NCBI GenBank assembly: GCA_015490875.1
Contig: WFWZ01000108.1
Coordinates: 1-40,054 of the forward strand
Direction of reading: 5' to 3'
Origin: Planctomycetaceae bacterium
GTDB lineage: Bacteria > Planctomycetota > Planctomycetia > Pirellulales > Pirellulaceae
Length of the DNA: 40,054 nt
Below are positions 27,101 to 34,558 of this stretch, one piece after another. Below the pieces are notes generated by a model, which saw only the letters and a list, made by a program, of their open reading frames with translations, was not told where the DNA came from and ran no database searches. Position numbers and translations under genes: made by a program. Each line of letters opens with the position of its first letter. The stretch's first letter is position 1.

Positions 27101-28132
27101 GAGCGTCGCTCGGCCGAACCGGCACGCCAGGCGATGGCTTCGGTGTTCGACCAGCTTCTGGCTCCATCATCGCCGGTCGCCCCAGTCGCGTTGCGCTGCG
27201 CCGCCCGGTTGGGTGTGCCTGCAGCGGCGCCTCACCTGGAGCAGATGGTGCGAGATGGAAACCTTAAGGGACCTCAGCGTGCCGAAGCGTTGCAACTGTT
27301 GGTGAATTTGGCGCCTGACCGAGCCGACCACGTTCTCGAGGCAGCCCTCCGAGACTCTCACCTCGAACTCCAAGCCGTCGCGCTTTCTCATCTGGCGAAG
27401 CGAGACCCTGAACGAGCGGCTCAGCTATTGCAGCCCTTACTCAACGCCAAGCAACCCCGGCGGCTGCGCAAGGCGTTCGAGATCCTGCGCGCGTTGCCGT
27501 CAGAAGTCGCCGCCCCCTTGATCGTGGACGCTCTCGAAAAACTCATCTCGGGCAAGGTGCCTCAGGGCTCGCAACTCGAGTTGCTCGAGGCGGCGGAAGC
27601 ATGTGACGATCCACGTGTCCGGCGCACGTTGGAACGTTACTGCAAGTCGCTGCCGGCAGACGACCCATTGGCTCCATACCGAGTCGCGTTGGCCGGTGGA
27701 GATCCCAACCGCGGACGCGAGCTTTTTCGGAATCGTGTCGATCTTTCCTGTCAGCGATGCCACACGATCGAAGGAGTTGGCGGCTCCGTGGGTCCCGACC
27801 TCTCTGGGATCGGGCGTGAGAAAACTCCCGAGTACATCCTCGAGTCCATTGTCGCACCCAACCGTCAGATCGCCAAAGGATACGACTCGGTCGTGGTACT
27901 CGATGCGGACGGCAAGGTTTATACAGGTGTCCTGAAAAAGGAGACCGACACTACGTTGCAACTGATGACGGCCGAAGGCGAGTTGGTCACGATTCCGAAG
28001 AAGGACATCGAGGCGCGTAAGGCGGGAAAGTCGGCCATGCCGGACGATCTGATCAAGCTCTTGTCGCTGCGAGATCTGCGCGACTTGGTGGCGTTCTTGA
28101 GCCACCAACGAAAAGGCGATGCATTGAAATAA
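24191..28132 (+). CDS. DUF1080 / PVC-type heme propeller / HEAT / cytochrome c protein
   Basis: A 1313-residue exported multidomain protein. The start is set at GTG 24191 because AGGAGA lies 7-8 bases upstream and the product opens directly with a signal peptide (SSILARFLVPSLVTGLFLIPP, cleaved near AFGQ); an in-frame GTG at 24131 is less well supported. Domains: DUF1080 / 3-keto-disaccharide-hydrolase-type jelly roll (about 44-223; WKSLFDGKTLNGWQ), PVC-type membrane-bound dehydrogenase beta propeller (about 239-647; FDVDDRGRVWVCETY, RLVVDTDGDGRAD, VATGLRNPQELAFD), HEAT-like repeats (about 657-1153) and a C-terminal cytochrome c with C1187-QR-C1190-H1191 and a VGPDLSGIG loop. Similar fusions are frequent in Planctomycetota and Verrucomicrobiota and are linked by inference to periplasmic sugar oxidation. 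Confidence 0.92.
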   Translation: MAPSSILARFLVPSLVTGLFLIPPLSPAFGQESDKRPAQGAPWKSLFDGKTLNGWQKVNFGGQGDVEVRNGQLILHEGQSMTGVRYRGGFPKLDYEIRLEAQRLAGNDFFCGLTFPVGDSHCSFILGGWGGSLVGLSSLDDRDASENETAQVIDLEDHRWYRVRVRVTDRAIQVWLDGKSIIEADIRGRKVSTRPEVDLCKPLGIATWETRAAIRNIAYRPLEPDVPPPHPPVIAPASNEPQLALGKMRLRQGLRASLFAAEPMVANIVAFDVDDRGRVWVCETYRQMRGVEDNRAHMDWLLDDLAAQRVEDRLAYLRKRLGDHLIDYTRADDRIRLVVDTDGDGRADRSTVFANRFNGPLDGTGAGILVWGNDVFYTCIPHLWRLRDEGGDGRAERRERLYSGFGVRFAFRGHDLHGLTAGPDGRLYFSIGDRGYHVLTPQGTLANPESGAVFRCERDGSHLEVVATGLRNPQELAFDDFGNLITGDNNSDSGDRARIVYILPGMDAGWRMAFQYLPDRGPFNREKIWHPFHAGQPAFIVPPVANFADGPSGLTYYPGTGWRDEYRGTFFLCDFRGQADSSGIRSFRLQPEGAFFRLADAHQPIWKVLATDVTFGPDGAMYVSDWVHGWLGENKGRIYRIVDTEAAADPRVAEVARLLAEGMSKRSPKQLAKLLGHDDRRVRLRAQWELADRQDDTCLSLLIETAESSANLLTRLHGLWGWGQIVRRTHDPETLSRALALLKDADPEVRAHTCELLGEWGVTQVWQDLVRMLKDPSPRVRLYAALALARYPRPQVAPAVFRMLAEANNHDPALRHAGVMALAATAKPLLLWESFQRQPEAIKHSRAVRLALAVALRRMNSPIVARLLDDPDPDVVAEAARAIHDVPIPRALPALAERLNRSIIRSRDAALRRAINANFRLGGKERARRLATLAADAQAPIELRRGALELLEAWADPDPRDWVLGMWRPLERRSAEPARQAMASVFDQLLAPSSPVAPVALRCAARLGVPAAAPHLEQMVRDGNLKGPQRAEALQLLVNLAPDRADHVLEAALRDSHLELQAVALSHLAKRDPERAAQLLQPLLNAKQPRRLRKAFEILRALPSEVAAPLIVDALEKLISGKVPQGSQLELLEAAEACDDPRVRRTLERYCKSLPADDPLAPYRVALAGGDPNRGRELFRNRVDLSCQRCHTIEGVGGSVGPDLSGIGREKTPEYILESIVAPNRQIAKGYDSVVVLDADGKVYTGVLKKETDTTLQLMTAEGELVTIPKKDIEARKAGKSAMPDDLIKLLSLRDLRDLVAFLSHQRKGDALK

Positions 28133-28140
28133 CCACACCC

Positions 28141-28330
28141 CTCCCTCCGCGTTCTCCGCGCCTTTGCGAGAGCCATCCCTCTTCGCGTGCTCCGCGTCTC
28201 TGCGAGAGTCATCCCCTTCGCGTCCTTGGCGTCTTTGCGAGAGATCTTTCCCCTCCGAGAGTCCTTTCCTCTCTGCGAGCGCCGAGTCCCACCGTCGGAC
28301 GCCTCGCACTTTGCGAGAGAGTGTCTCGCG
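28141..28330. repeat. Degenerate tandem repeat, about 35-38 bp period, five copies
   Basis: Between the convergent cytochrome and tadA genes a C/T-rich unit recurs. The core TGCGAGAG (or TGCGAGCG) begins at 28165, 28201, 28236, 28274 and 28312, giving spacings of 36, 35, 38 and 38 bases. Each core is preceded by a variant of CGCGTCTCTGCGAGAG with a CTCCGCGT-type block before it. The first three units are well conserved and the last two decayed. No coding frame or spacer structure is visible. Confidence 0.75.
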
Positions 28331-28355
28331 GAGGCACAAAACGGCCAAGAGTTGG

Positions 28356-28817
28356 CTACTTCTTCCCGAGTCGCCTCTTGGCGGCAAAGAACTGACTCAG
28401 AAGTTCGCCGCACGGTTCGGCCAGAACACCCCCGATCACCTGGCAGCGATGGTTGAGCCTGGCGTCTTCGAGAAGTCGATAAAGAGAGACCACACCTCCC
28501 GCCTTGGGGTCGGTCGCACCAAAGACCACCGTCGGAATCCGAGCCTGCACGATGGCACCGGCGCACATGGGACAGGGTTCGAGCGTCACGTAGAGGATCG
28601 TGTCCTCCAACCGCCAACTGCCAAGCGATTCCGCCGCCTGCGTGATCGCGATCATCTCGGCGTGCGCTGTCGGGTCTTTCAACATTTCGCGTTGATTGTA
28701 CGCTTCGGCGATGATCTGGTCGTCACGTACGATGACCGCTCCGACGGGGACTTCGTCAGCCTCTGCGGCGGCTCGAGCCAACTCCAAGGCTCGTTGCATG
28801 AAATGGGTATGCAACAT
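28356..28817 (-). CDS. tadA: tRNA-specific adenosine deaminase TadA
   Basis: A 153-residue zinc deaminase that converts adenosine 34 of tRNA-Arg(ACG) to inosine. The zinc/catalytic set is complete: H52-A-E54 in AHAEM and P-C82-PM-C85 in [11 protein letters not shown]. The N-terminal [20 protein letters not shown] segment and the [13 protein letters not shown] region fit TadA rather than cytidine or guanine deaminases. The ATG at 28817 has no obvious Shine-Dalgarno site; the in-frame ATG at 28799 would also leave the domain complete. The C-terminus ([13 protein letters not shown]) is normal. It lies 100 bases after the start of the UDP-glucuronate decarboxylase-like gene on the same strand. 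Confidence 0.93.
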   Translation of the reverse strand: MLHTHFMQRALELARAAAEADEVPVGAVIVRDDQIIAEAYNQREMLKDPTAHAEMIAITQAAESLGSWRLEDTILYVTLEPCPMCAGAIVQARIPTVVFGATDPKAGGVVSLYRLLEDARLNHRCQVIGGVLAEPCGELLSQFFAAKRRLGKK

Positions 28818-28917
28818 GTTTATACGGAGCTGTAAAGTTGGGGACAGGAGGCTTCCAGTCGCGCTGGTCGCCCCGAAGAAAGCATCCGTCATTTCTTCGA
28901 CGGCGCTCGCTCGGCGA

Positions 28918-29892
28918 TCAATAGTTGGGCGTGGGCGGCCGAAACTGTTCGATGTCGACGGATCGGAACCAATCGATCGTCTGCCGCAGGCCCTCAGCCA
29001 GTGGTACCTTCGGCTCCCACCCGAGTTTTTCTCGAGCCAACGTGATGTCGGGGCAACGCCGTGTCGGATCATCGGCAGGAAGGGGGCGGTGTTCGATCGT
29101 CGACGAACTTCCCGTCAGCTTCAAGACCTGCTCGGCCAACTCGGCGATCGTGAACTCGTTCGGGTTCCCCAAATTGACCGGCCCAATGAAATCGAGCTCG
29201 TTGTCCATCATCCGAATCAGACCATCGACCAGGTCATCGAGGTAGCAGAATGAGCGTGTCTGTTGGCCGTCGCCGTATAGCGTGAGAGGTTCGCCGGCGA
29301 GAGCTTGTCGGATAAAGTTGGAGACGACGCGCCCGTCAAAAGGATGCATGCGCGGGCCGTACGTATTGAAGATGCGCACAATCCGGATGTCGACGCCGTT
29401 CATCCGGTAGTAGTCCATAAAGAGCGTTTCGGCCGCACGTTTGCCCTCGTCGTAGCAGGCTCGCGGTCCAATCGGATTGACGTTGCCTCGGTAGGTCTCG
29501 ACTTGCGGATGGACTTCTGGATCGCCGTAGACTTCGCTTGTGGATGCCTGCAGAATCCGAGCCCGGCAGCGCTTGGCCATGCCCAACATGTTGATGGCGC
29601 CCTGCACCGACGTTTTCATAGTCTTGATCGGGTTATATTGATAATGTCCGGGAGCCGCCGGGCAGGCCAGATTGTAGATCTGATCGACCTCGAGGAAGAC
29701 CGGCACCGTCACGTCGTGTCGGATCAACTCGAAGTTGGGAGAGGTCAGCAGGTGAGCAACATTGGTTTTCTGGCTGGTGAAGAAATTATCGAGGCAGATG
29801 ACGTCGTGTCCCGCCTCGACGAGACGTTCGCACAGACGCGAACCAAGAAAACCGGCTCCCCCCGTTACCAGTATCCGCTGAATCCGACCCAC
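28918..29892 (-). CDS. UDP-glucuronate decarboxylase-like SDR
   Basis: A 324-residue extended short-chain dehydrogenase closest by motif to UDP-glucuronic acid decarboxylase (UXS), which makes UDP-xylose using bound NAD. The loop [18 protein letters not shown] opens the protein, followed by [29 protein letters not shown] (a UXS-type block), [14 protein letters not shown], the active-site Y-x-x-x-K in [11 protein letters not shown], and [10 protein letters not shown]. The start is GTG at 29892, with AAAGGA about 7-8 bases upstream; a longer frame begins with TTG at 29931 and is less likely. UDP-galactose 4-epimerase or dTDP-glucose dehydratase are the alternatives, but the PAAPGHYQ block favours UXS. 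It probably feeds exopolysaccharide or glycan synthesis. Confidence 0.9.
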   Translation of the reverse strand: MGRIQRILVTGGAGFLGSRLCERLVEAGHDVICLDNFFTSQKTNVAHLLTSPNFELIRHDVTVPVFLEVDQIYNLACPAAPGHYQYNPIKTMKTSVQGAINMLGMAKRCRARILQASTSEVYGDPEVHPQVETYRGNVNPIGPRACYDEGKRAAETLFMDYYRMNGVDIRIVRIFNTYGPRMHPFDGRVVSNFIRQALAGEPLTLYGDGQQTRSFCYLDDLVDGLIRMMDNELDFIGPVNLGNPNEFTIAELAEQVLKLTGSSSTIEHRPLPADDPTRRCPDITLAREKLGWEPKVPLAEGLRQTIDWFRSVDIEQFRPPTPNY

Positions 29893-30037
29893 CGTTTTTT
29901 CCTTTCTCGAGCCAATCGAGGGAAGCCACAAGGAGGAGAGGCGATCCCTGGGGACTCCCTTTTCCGTGAGACTCTACGCGAGATCGGCTCAGCCGTCGAG
30001 CCGTGGGAGAGCGCTTCGTTGAGTGGGAATCCCCGTG

Positions 30038-30832
30038 TCAGGGCTTCGAGGCTTGGCGGAGCCGAAAGTAATCGACGTAGGGCACCCGGTCATAGGAGGC
30101 CATCGCCGTACCGGCTCGGTCGATCCTCCGCCGGTCCGACTGCGACAGGACCCAACTGGCGCGATGGCGAGTGCGCACCACGTATTCCCGCCGTCGAAGG
30201 CCCCGGCGATAGTAGATCGTCCGTACGACTTCGGTCGGCAGCCAGTTCCGGTCGGCCAATTCAGCGTTGATGCGGAGCCGCGCGAAGGGAGGAGAATTGC
30301 CTGGCCGGAGTGCGTTCACTCGAGCGCACCAATCGGCGAACTCGACGTACTGGCGAAACGACTCTTGCGTCTTGGGCCGCATCCCTTTGACTTCGTACTT
30401 GATGCGGTCGTTCTTGAGCACCAACTGGCGGGTCTCGCCATCGTAATGCAATTCGAACTTCGGATCGGCGAACTCCGCCCGCCCCGACTCGTGCAACCTC
30501 GCCTTCATCTGCGCTACGAAGTCCATGACGAAGTCGGGAGTGAGCGTCGTTTGGACGCGGCGTTGGGGGTCGAGCAACACGATGCGATTGTGCTGAAGGT
30601 CGAAAATGGTGAACTCTTCGCGGTGGACGCCCTCGTGGTCGTACTGGAGAAAGTCGTAAACCAACCCGCCAGCAAAGAGGGTGATCGTCTCGACTGCCGG
30701 TTCGTTGGCCTCTCCGACGTACACTTCCGTGGCGATCCGAAACTCGTCCGCCCCCGCACTACCGGCTGCCAGGCACGCCACCAGTATCCACCACCCGATC
30801 GATCCGTCTGGGCGTCGTCGCCTCATAGCCAT
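30038..30832 (-). CDS. Secreted hypothetical protein
   Basis: A 264-residue protein I do not recognise at family level. An Arg-rich start followed by GWWILVACLAAGSAGA is a good signal peptide with cleavage near GADE, so export is likely. The mature part is mixed alpha/beta with strands such as EVYVGEANEPAVETITLF, VYDFLQYD and IVLLDPQRRVQTTL, followed by a helical segment, and it resembles small planctomycete secreted conserved proteins of unknown function. Two in-frame ATGs lie at 30832 and 30826; GTAGGGAATGGCTATG leaves a usable spacing only for the second, so the true start may be 30826. It lies on the minus strand about 145 bases upstream of the decarboxylase-like gene. No catalytic motif is visible. 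Confidence 0.75.
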   Translation of the reverse strand: MAMRRRRPDGSIGWWILVACLAAGSAGADEFRIATEVYVGEANEPAVETITLFAGGLVYDFLQYDHEGVHREEFTIFDLQHNRIVLLDPQRRVQTTLTPDFVMDFVAQMKARLHESGRAEFADPKFELHYDGETRQLVLKNDRIKYEVKGMRPKTQESFRQYVEFADWCARVNALRPGNSPPFARLRINAELADRNWLPTEVVRTIYYRRGLRRREYVVRTRHRASWVLSQSDRRRIDRAGTAMASYDRVPYVDYFRLRQASKP

Positions 30833-30922
30833 TCCCTACCCTGTGATTCGCTGGAACCCTGCGAGCGGCGAGCTTCCTTCGCTTCGCGCATACCTGCTCC
30901 AGGCTCGCCCGAAAGAGTACGC

Positions 30923-30950
30923 AATCGCTGCGGCACTGTAAACAGCGATT
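30923..30950. promoter_or_regulatory. Inverted repeat, 8 bp arms, 12 nt loop
   Basis: AATCGCTG at 30923-30930 pairs perfectly with CAGCGATT at 30943-30950, then TTTTC follows. It lies in the divergent region between the secreted hypothetical and rimI. It could be an operator or a weak hairpin; no function is shown. Confidence 0.35.
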
Positions 30951-31058
30951 TTCTGCCCGCCGGCACCGATTCGCCTTGGCGGACGGGGAGGCATTTGCTA
31001 ATCTTCGGCCCGTCGGTCACGGCGCATGCGAACAGGAAGACGCCCGGCCGTGCCGCCT

Positions 31059-31086
31059 CATCCCGATAGTTTGGCAAGTCGGGATG
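31059..31086. promoter_or_regulatory. Inverted repeat, 8 bp arms, 12 nt loop, before rimI
   Basis: CATCCCGA at 31059-31066 pairs with TCGGGATG at 31079-31086, with a 12-base loop. It ends 31 bases before the rimI ATG, so it could form a hairpin in the leader or bind a regulator. It has the same 8-12-8 geometry as the repeat at 30923-30950 but different arm sequence. Confidence 0.4.
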
Positions 31087-31117
31087 CTTGGACCACTTTC
31101 GGAAAGGGAGCCTGAAG

Positions 31118-31610
<493 letters not shown>

Positions 31611-31639
<29 letters not shown>

Positions 31640-32837
31640 GATACTCAGCAGCTTCGCTGATGGTCGCTTCAACGTCTTCCCTTGACGACCCACGACACAA
31701 GAGTGTCATCATCGGGGCTCCGGGCTGAAACGAGACTTCGCCGTGAGGCAGATCAGCGGCGGAGACACCGAACGTCGAAGCCGTTTGTTCGAGGGCAGCC
31801 AGAACCGCTTGGCCCGTCAGGCTGGTAGGAGCATAGACGATTCGCTTGGCTGCTGCACCACTGGTGGCAGCGGTCGTGTTCGGTCCGGGATCTCGGTCCT
31901 CGAGAAACGCAGCGACGTGGTCCGCCCACCACGTCTTCCCGGAAGCCAGCTCGAGCACCTCCAGCGAGGCAGGATAGCGCGGGTTGATTTCCACGACGTA
32001 CCACTCGCCTGGCTCTCCCACCAGATCGATCCCGAACCAACCCCGAAGTCCGCCTGCGGCCGCCACTGCCGAAGCTCTCGCCTCTAGTCCTCTCTGGTGG
32101 CAATCGTCGAGCATCACTGGTCCGCTCGACCCCGCGTACTGGTACGGGTGGGTGCCACGTAATTCCCCGCCAAGCCACTGCCGCGTAACTCCCACGAGCC
32201 GCACCTTGCACGGACCGGCCAGGAATACGGCACCCCAGCTTGGACCCGGTTTGTGTTTCTGAAAAAAACAACGTCGGCTAGCACGTTCTCCGGATGCCCA
32301 GCGGATCGAGCGGCCGCCTCCCGAGGCGATCGGTTTCTCGAGCCACTCGCGGGGGTTGGCACCTGACGGAAGTTGCCGACAAACCGGCAGTACCGGAAAA
32401 CCATGCGCCTCGAGTAGCTCAGTCCAGACTTGAGGCGACCGTACGACCGCCAATGCCGACTCATCGTTTCCTAACAATGTGTGTCGATCGGCCAAGACGC
32501 GCACAAGACGTGGTCGGTTTTCGAGTGCCCCGGTATAGGCCACTGGCATCGGCGGCAGACGTTCGGCTAGCCTAGCCACGTGCTGCGGCGACTTCCATGG
32601 CCAGTAACGAGTTGCTGACTCACGCAGGTCGACGTCCCCGAACTGATCGGTGGCCCAGACTTCCCAGCCGGATCGAACGGCGGCTGAAGCGAGCGCTCGG
32701 ACCGATGCGCCCACAAGCCACACACGGCGAGGACCGCTGGCTGATCCGAAAGCACTCCACCGCTTCGGCTCCGCACGAGCTTGCTCCGTATCGTTGGATT
32801 CCCCAGCAAAATGGGATCGAGGGTGCTTGCCAAGCAT
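31611..32837 (-). CDS. ATP-grasp protein of the tetrahydromethanopterin region
   Basis: A 408-residue ATP-grasp family protein. An N-terminal Rossmann-like domain begins around VWLVGASVRALASAAVRSG and is followed by the ATP-grasp fold: LEKPIASGGGRSIRW is the phosphate-binding loop strand with its conserved Lys, and VVEINPRYPASLEVLEL holds the metal-binding E-x-N-P-R. These enzymes form amide or ester bonds between a carboxylate and an amine. It is divergent from fae by 135 bases, and ATP-grasp genes of this type accompany the bacterial tetrahydromethanopterin C1 genes, so a role in cofactor biosynthesis is inferred. The ATG at 32837 is used, though the first 35 residues are poorly structured and the real start could be a GTG nearer the VWLVG strand. 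Its 3' end overlaps rimI. Confidence 0.78.
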
Positions 32838-32972
32838 GTCCTGGATTGGTACCTTCGGCAGGCGGTGGGCGAGTCGCCCGAGGTGCGTGTGCGATTCGAG
32901 CCCCTCAGCCCACGAGAAGGGGCGTCGCCACTAGAAACGAACGACGAATACGGTGGAAAAGGAGAGTATCGC

Positions 32973-33470
32973 ATGTCCATGTTCATCGGGGAAGCGCTGT
33001 CGGGTGAAGGCAACGAAGTCGCTCATATCGACCTGCTCATTGGAAACAAGGAAGGACCGGTTGGCGAAGCGTTCGCCAATGCGCTGGCTCGCCAAAGCGA
33101 GGGCCACACGAATTTGCTCGCCGTGCTGACGCCGAATCTTGCCGTCAAACCCGCGACGGTGATGGTCACCAAAGTCACGATCAAAGGTATGAAACAAGCG
33201 ACGCAAATGTTCGGACCGGCTCAAGCCGCCGTCGCCAAAGCGGTCGCCGATAGCGTCGCCGAAGGCATCATTCCCAAAGACCAGTGCGAAGACCTTGTGA
33301 TCGTCTGCGGCGTCTTCATCCATCCCGCCGCCGAAGACAATCAGAAGATCTACCAGTACAACTACGAAGCGACCAAGCAGGCAATCGCCAATGCCATCGC
33401 CGGAACGCCGACGGCCGATGCGATGATCGCGAAAAGAGACGAAGTCGAACATCCCTTCAAGGGTTTTTGA
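32973..33470 (+). CDS. fae: Formaldehyde-activating enzyme Fae
   Basis: A 165-residue enzyme that condenses formaldehyde with tetrahydromethanopterin to give methylene-H4MPT. The N-terminal block IGEALSGEGNEVAHIDLLIG carries the catalytic histidine (H18), and TNLLAVLTPNLAVKPATVMVTKVT is the long conserved central strand region; the whole protein aligns end to end with the expected length. The ATG at 32973 has AAGGAGAG about 8 bases upstream. The open frame extends upstream to 32781 but that part lacks homology. It is followed after 181 bases by mtdB on the same strand, the gene for the next step of the pathway, and is divergent from the ATP-grasp gene. Highly confident by motif and length. 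Confidence 0.96.
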   Translation: MSMFIGEALSGEGNEVAHIDLLIGNKEGPVGEAFANALARQSEGHTNLLAVLTPNLAVKPATVMVTKVTIKGMKQATQMFGPAQAAVAKAVADSVAEGIIPKDQCEDLVIVCGVFIHPAAEDNQKIYQYNYEATKQAIANAIAGTPTADAMIAKRDEVEHPFKGF

Positions 33471-33651
33471 TTCCACCAAAAGAACACGCCGGTATGGTTT
33501 CCATCACCCGACGCGCTGCTTGCGGTTGGAGGGATGGTTTGAGCCTCTTCGCTCGAGAGTGGGACGTGTCAGGTACGTCACCGATCTTGAGAGTGTGGTC
33601 CGTTCGCCGAATCGACCAGGTTGATGTCGTAAACGAGCGAAAGTTTGGGTT

Positions 33652-34521
33652 GTGAGTGAAAAACGCCGCATCCTCTTGCAGCTCGATACGGACGCTCACC
33701 CCAGCGTCTTCGACGCCGTTGTGGCGACCGACGCCGGCGCCGAGGTTTTGCTGAGGCATGGAAACGTCGAACCGGCCGATGTGCGCGACCTGGTCTACGG
33801 ACTCATGTTCACCCGCGGCGGCGAAGACCTGGCTCGTTCGGCCGTTTTCGTCGGCGGTGGCGACGTCGCTGCCGCGGATATCGTCTTCGACCAGGTGCGG
33901 GATGCCTTCTTCGGGCCCGTCCGGGTGTCGGTCATGGCCGACCCGAGCGGAGCCAACACGACGGCGGCCGCCGCCGTGCACCTCGCGCAGCAACACATCG
34001 ACCTCGCGACAAGCTCGGTTGCCGTCTTGGCAGCGACCGGGCCTGTCGGACGCCGGGTGGCTCGGCTCCTCCTCCGCTGCGGAGCCCGCACCTTCGTCAC
34101 ATCCCGTTCGCTCGAGCGGGCAACTGCTCTCGTCGATCAGCTCCCCACCGAGTCAGCCAGTGGCAAGGCCGAACCGGTCGAGACGGCGTCGCCCGATCAG
34201 TTGCGAAACCTGATTGCCGGTGTCGACGCCGTCGTGGCCGCGGGGACCACTGGCGTCTGCCTACTCCCGAAATCGGTCTGGCAAACCGCGTCACTGAAAC
34301 TCATGGTCGACCTCAACGCCGTGCCGCCGCTCGGCATCGAAGGTATTCAGGCCGACGACCGAGCCGCTCGGTACGGCGATACCATCGCCTACGGCGCTCT
34401 GGGAGTGGGTCGCCTGAAGATGAAGATCCACAAGGCGGCGATCCGGCGGCTCTTTGAGCGCAACGATCAAGTCTTCGATGTCGATGCCCTGTTCGAGCTA
34501 GCAGCGACGCTGGACGAGTAG
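33652..34521 (+). CDS. mtdB: NAD(P)-dependent methylene-tetrahydromethanopterin dehydrogenase
   Basis: A 289-residue dehydrogenase oxidising methylene-H4MPT to methenyl-H4MPT. The N-terminus LLQLDTDAHPSVFDAVVATDAGAE is characteristic of MtdB/MtdA, followed by DLVYGLMFTRGGEDLA and VSVMADPSGANTTAAAAV, a Rossmann core with AVLAATGPVGRRVARLL as the dinucleotide loop, and a C-terminal region LMVDLNAVPPLGIEGI. The start is GTG at 33652; no good ribosome site is visible upstream. NAD versus NADP preference cannot be settled by eye. It follows fae by 181 bases in which I see no clear promoter or terminator. MtdA would be the alternative, but pairing with fae and the MtdB-like C-terminus favour MtdB. 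Confidence 0.92.
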   Translation: MSEKRRILLQLDTDAHPSVFDAVVATDAGAEVLLRHGNVEPADVRDLVYGLMFTRGGEDLARSAVFVGGGDVAAADIVFDQVRDAFFGPVRVSVMADPSGANTTAAAAVHLAQQHIDLATSSVAVLAATGPVGRRVARLLLRCGARTFVTSRSLERATALVDQLPTESASGKAEPVETASPDQLRNLIAGVDAVVAAGTTGVCLLPKSVWQTASLKLMVDLNAVPPLGIEGIQADDRAARYGDTIAYGALGVGRLKMKIHKAAIRRLFERNDQVFDVDALFELAATLDE

Positions 34522-34558
34522 CCTGGCTCGCCCCGCCTCATTTGGCTGCCCAGCGGAG

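Noticed and set aside
28141-28330. Possible CRISPR array, because of the 35-38 base period
   Set aside because: The whole unit repeats with decay; there are no unique spacers between identical repeats and no cas genes nearby.
32781-32972. Longer N-terminus for Fae
   Set aside because: The added residues lack homology to Fae, and the ATG at 32973 has a strong ribosome site and the expected N-terminus.
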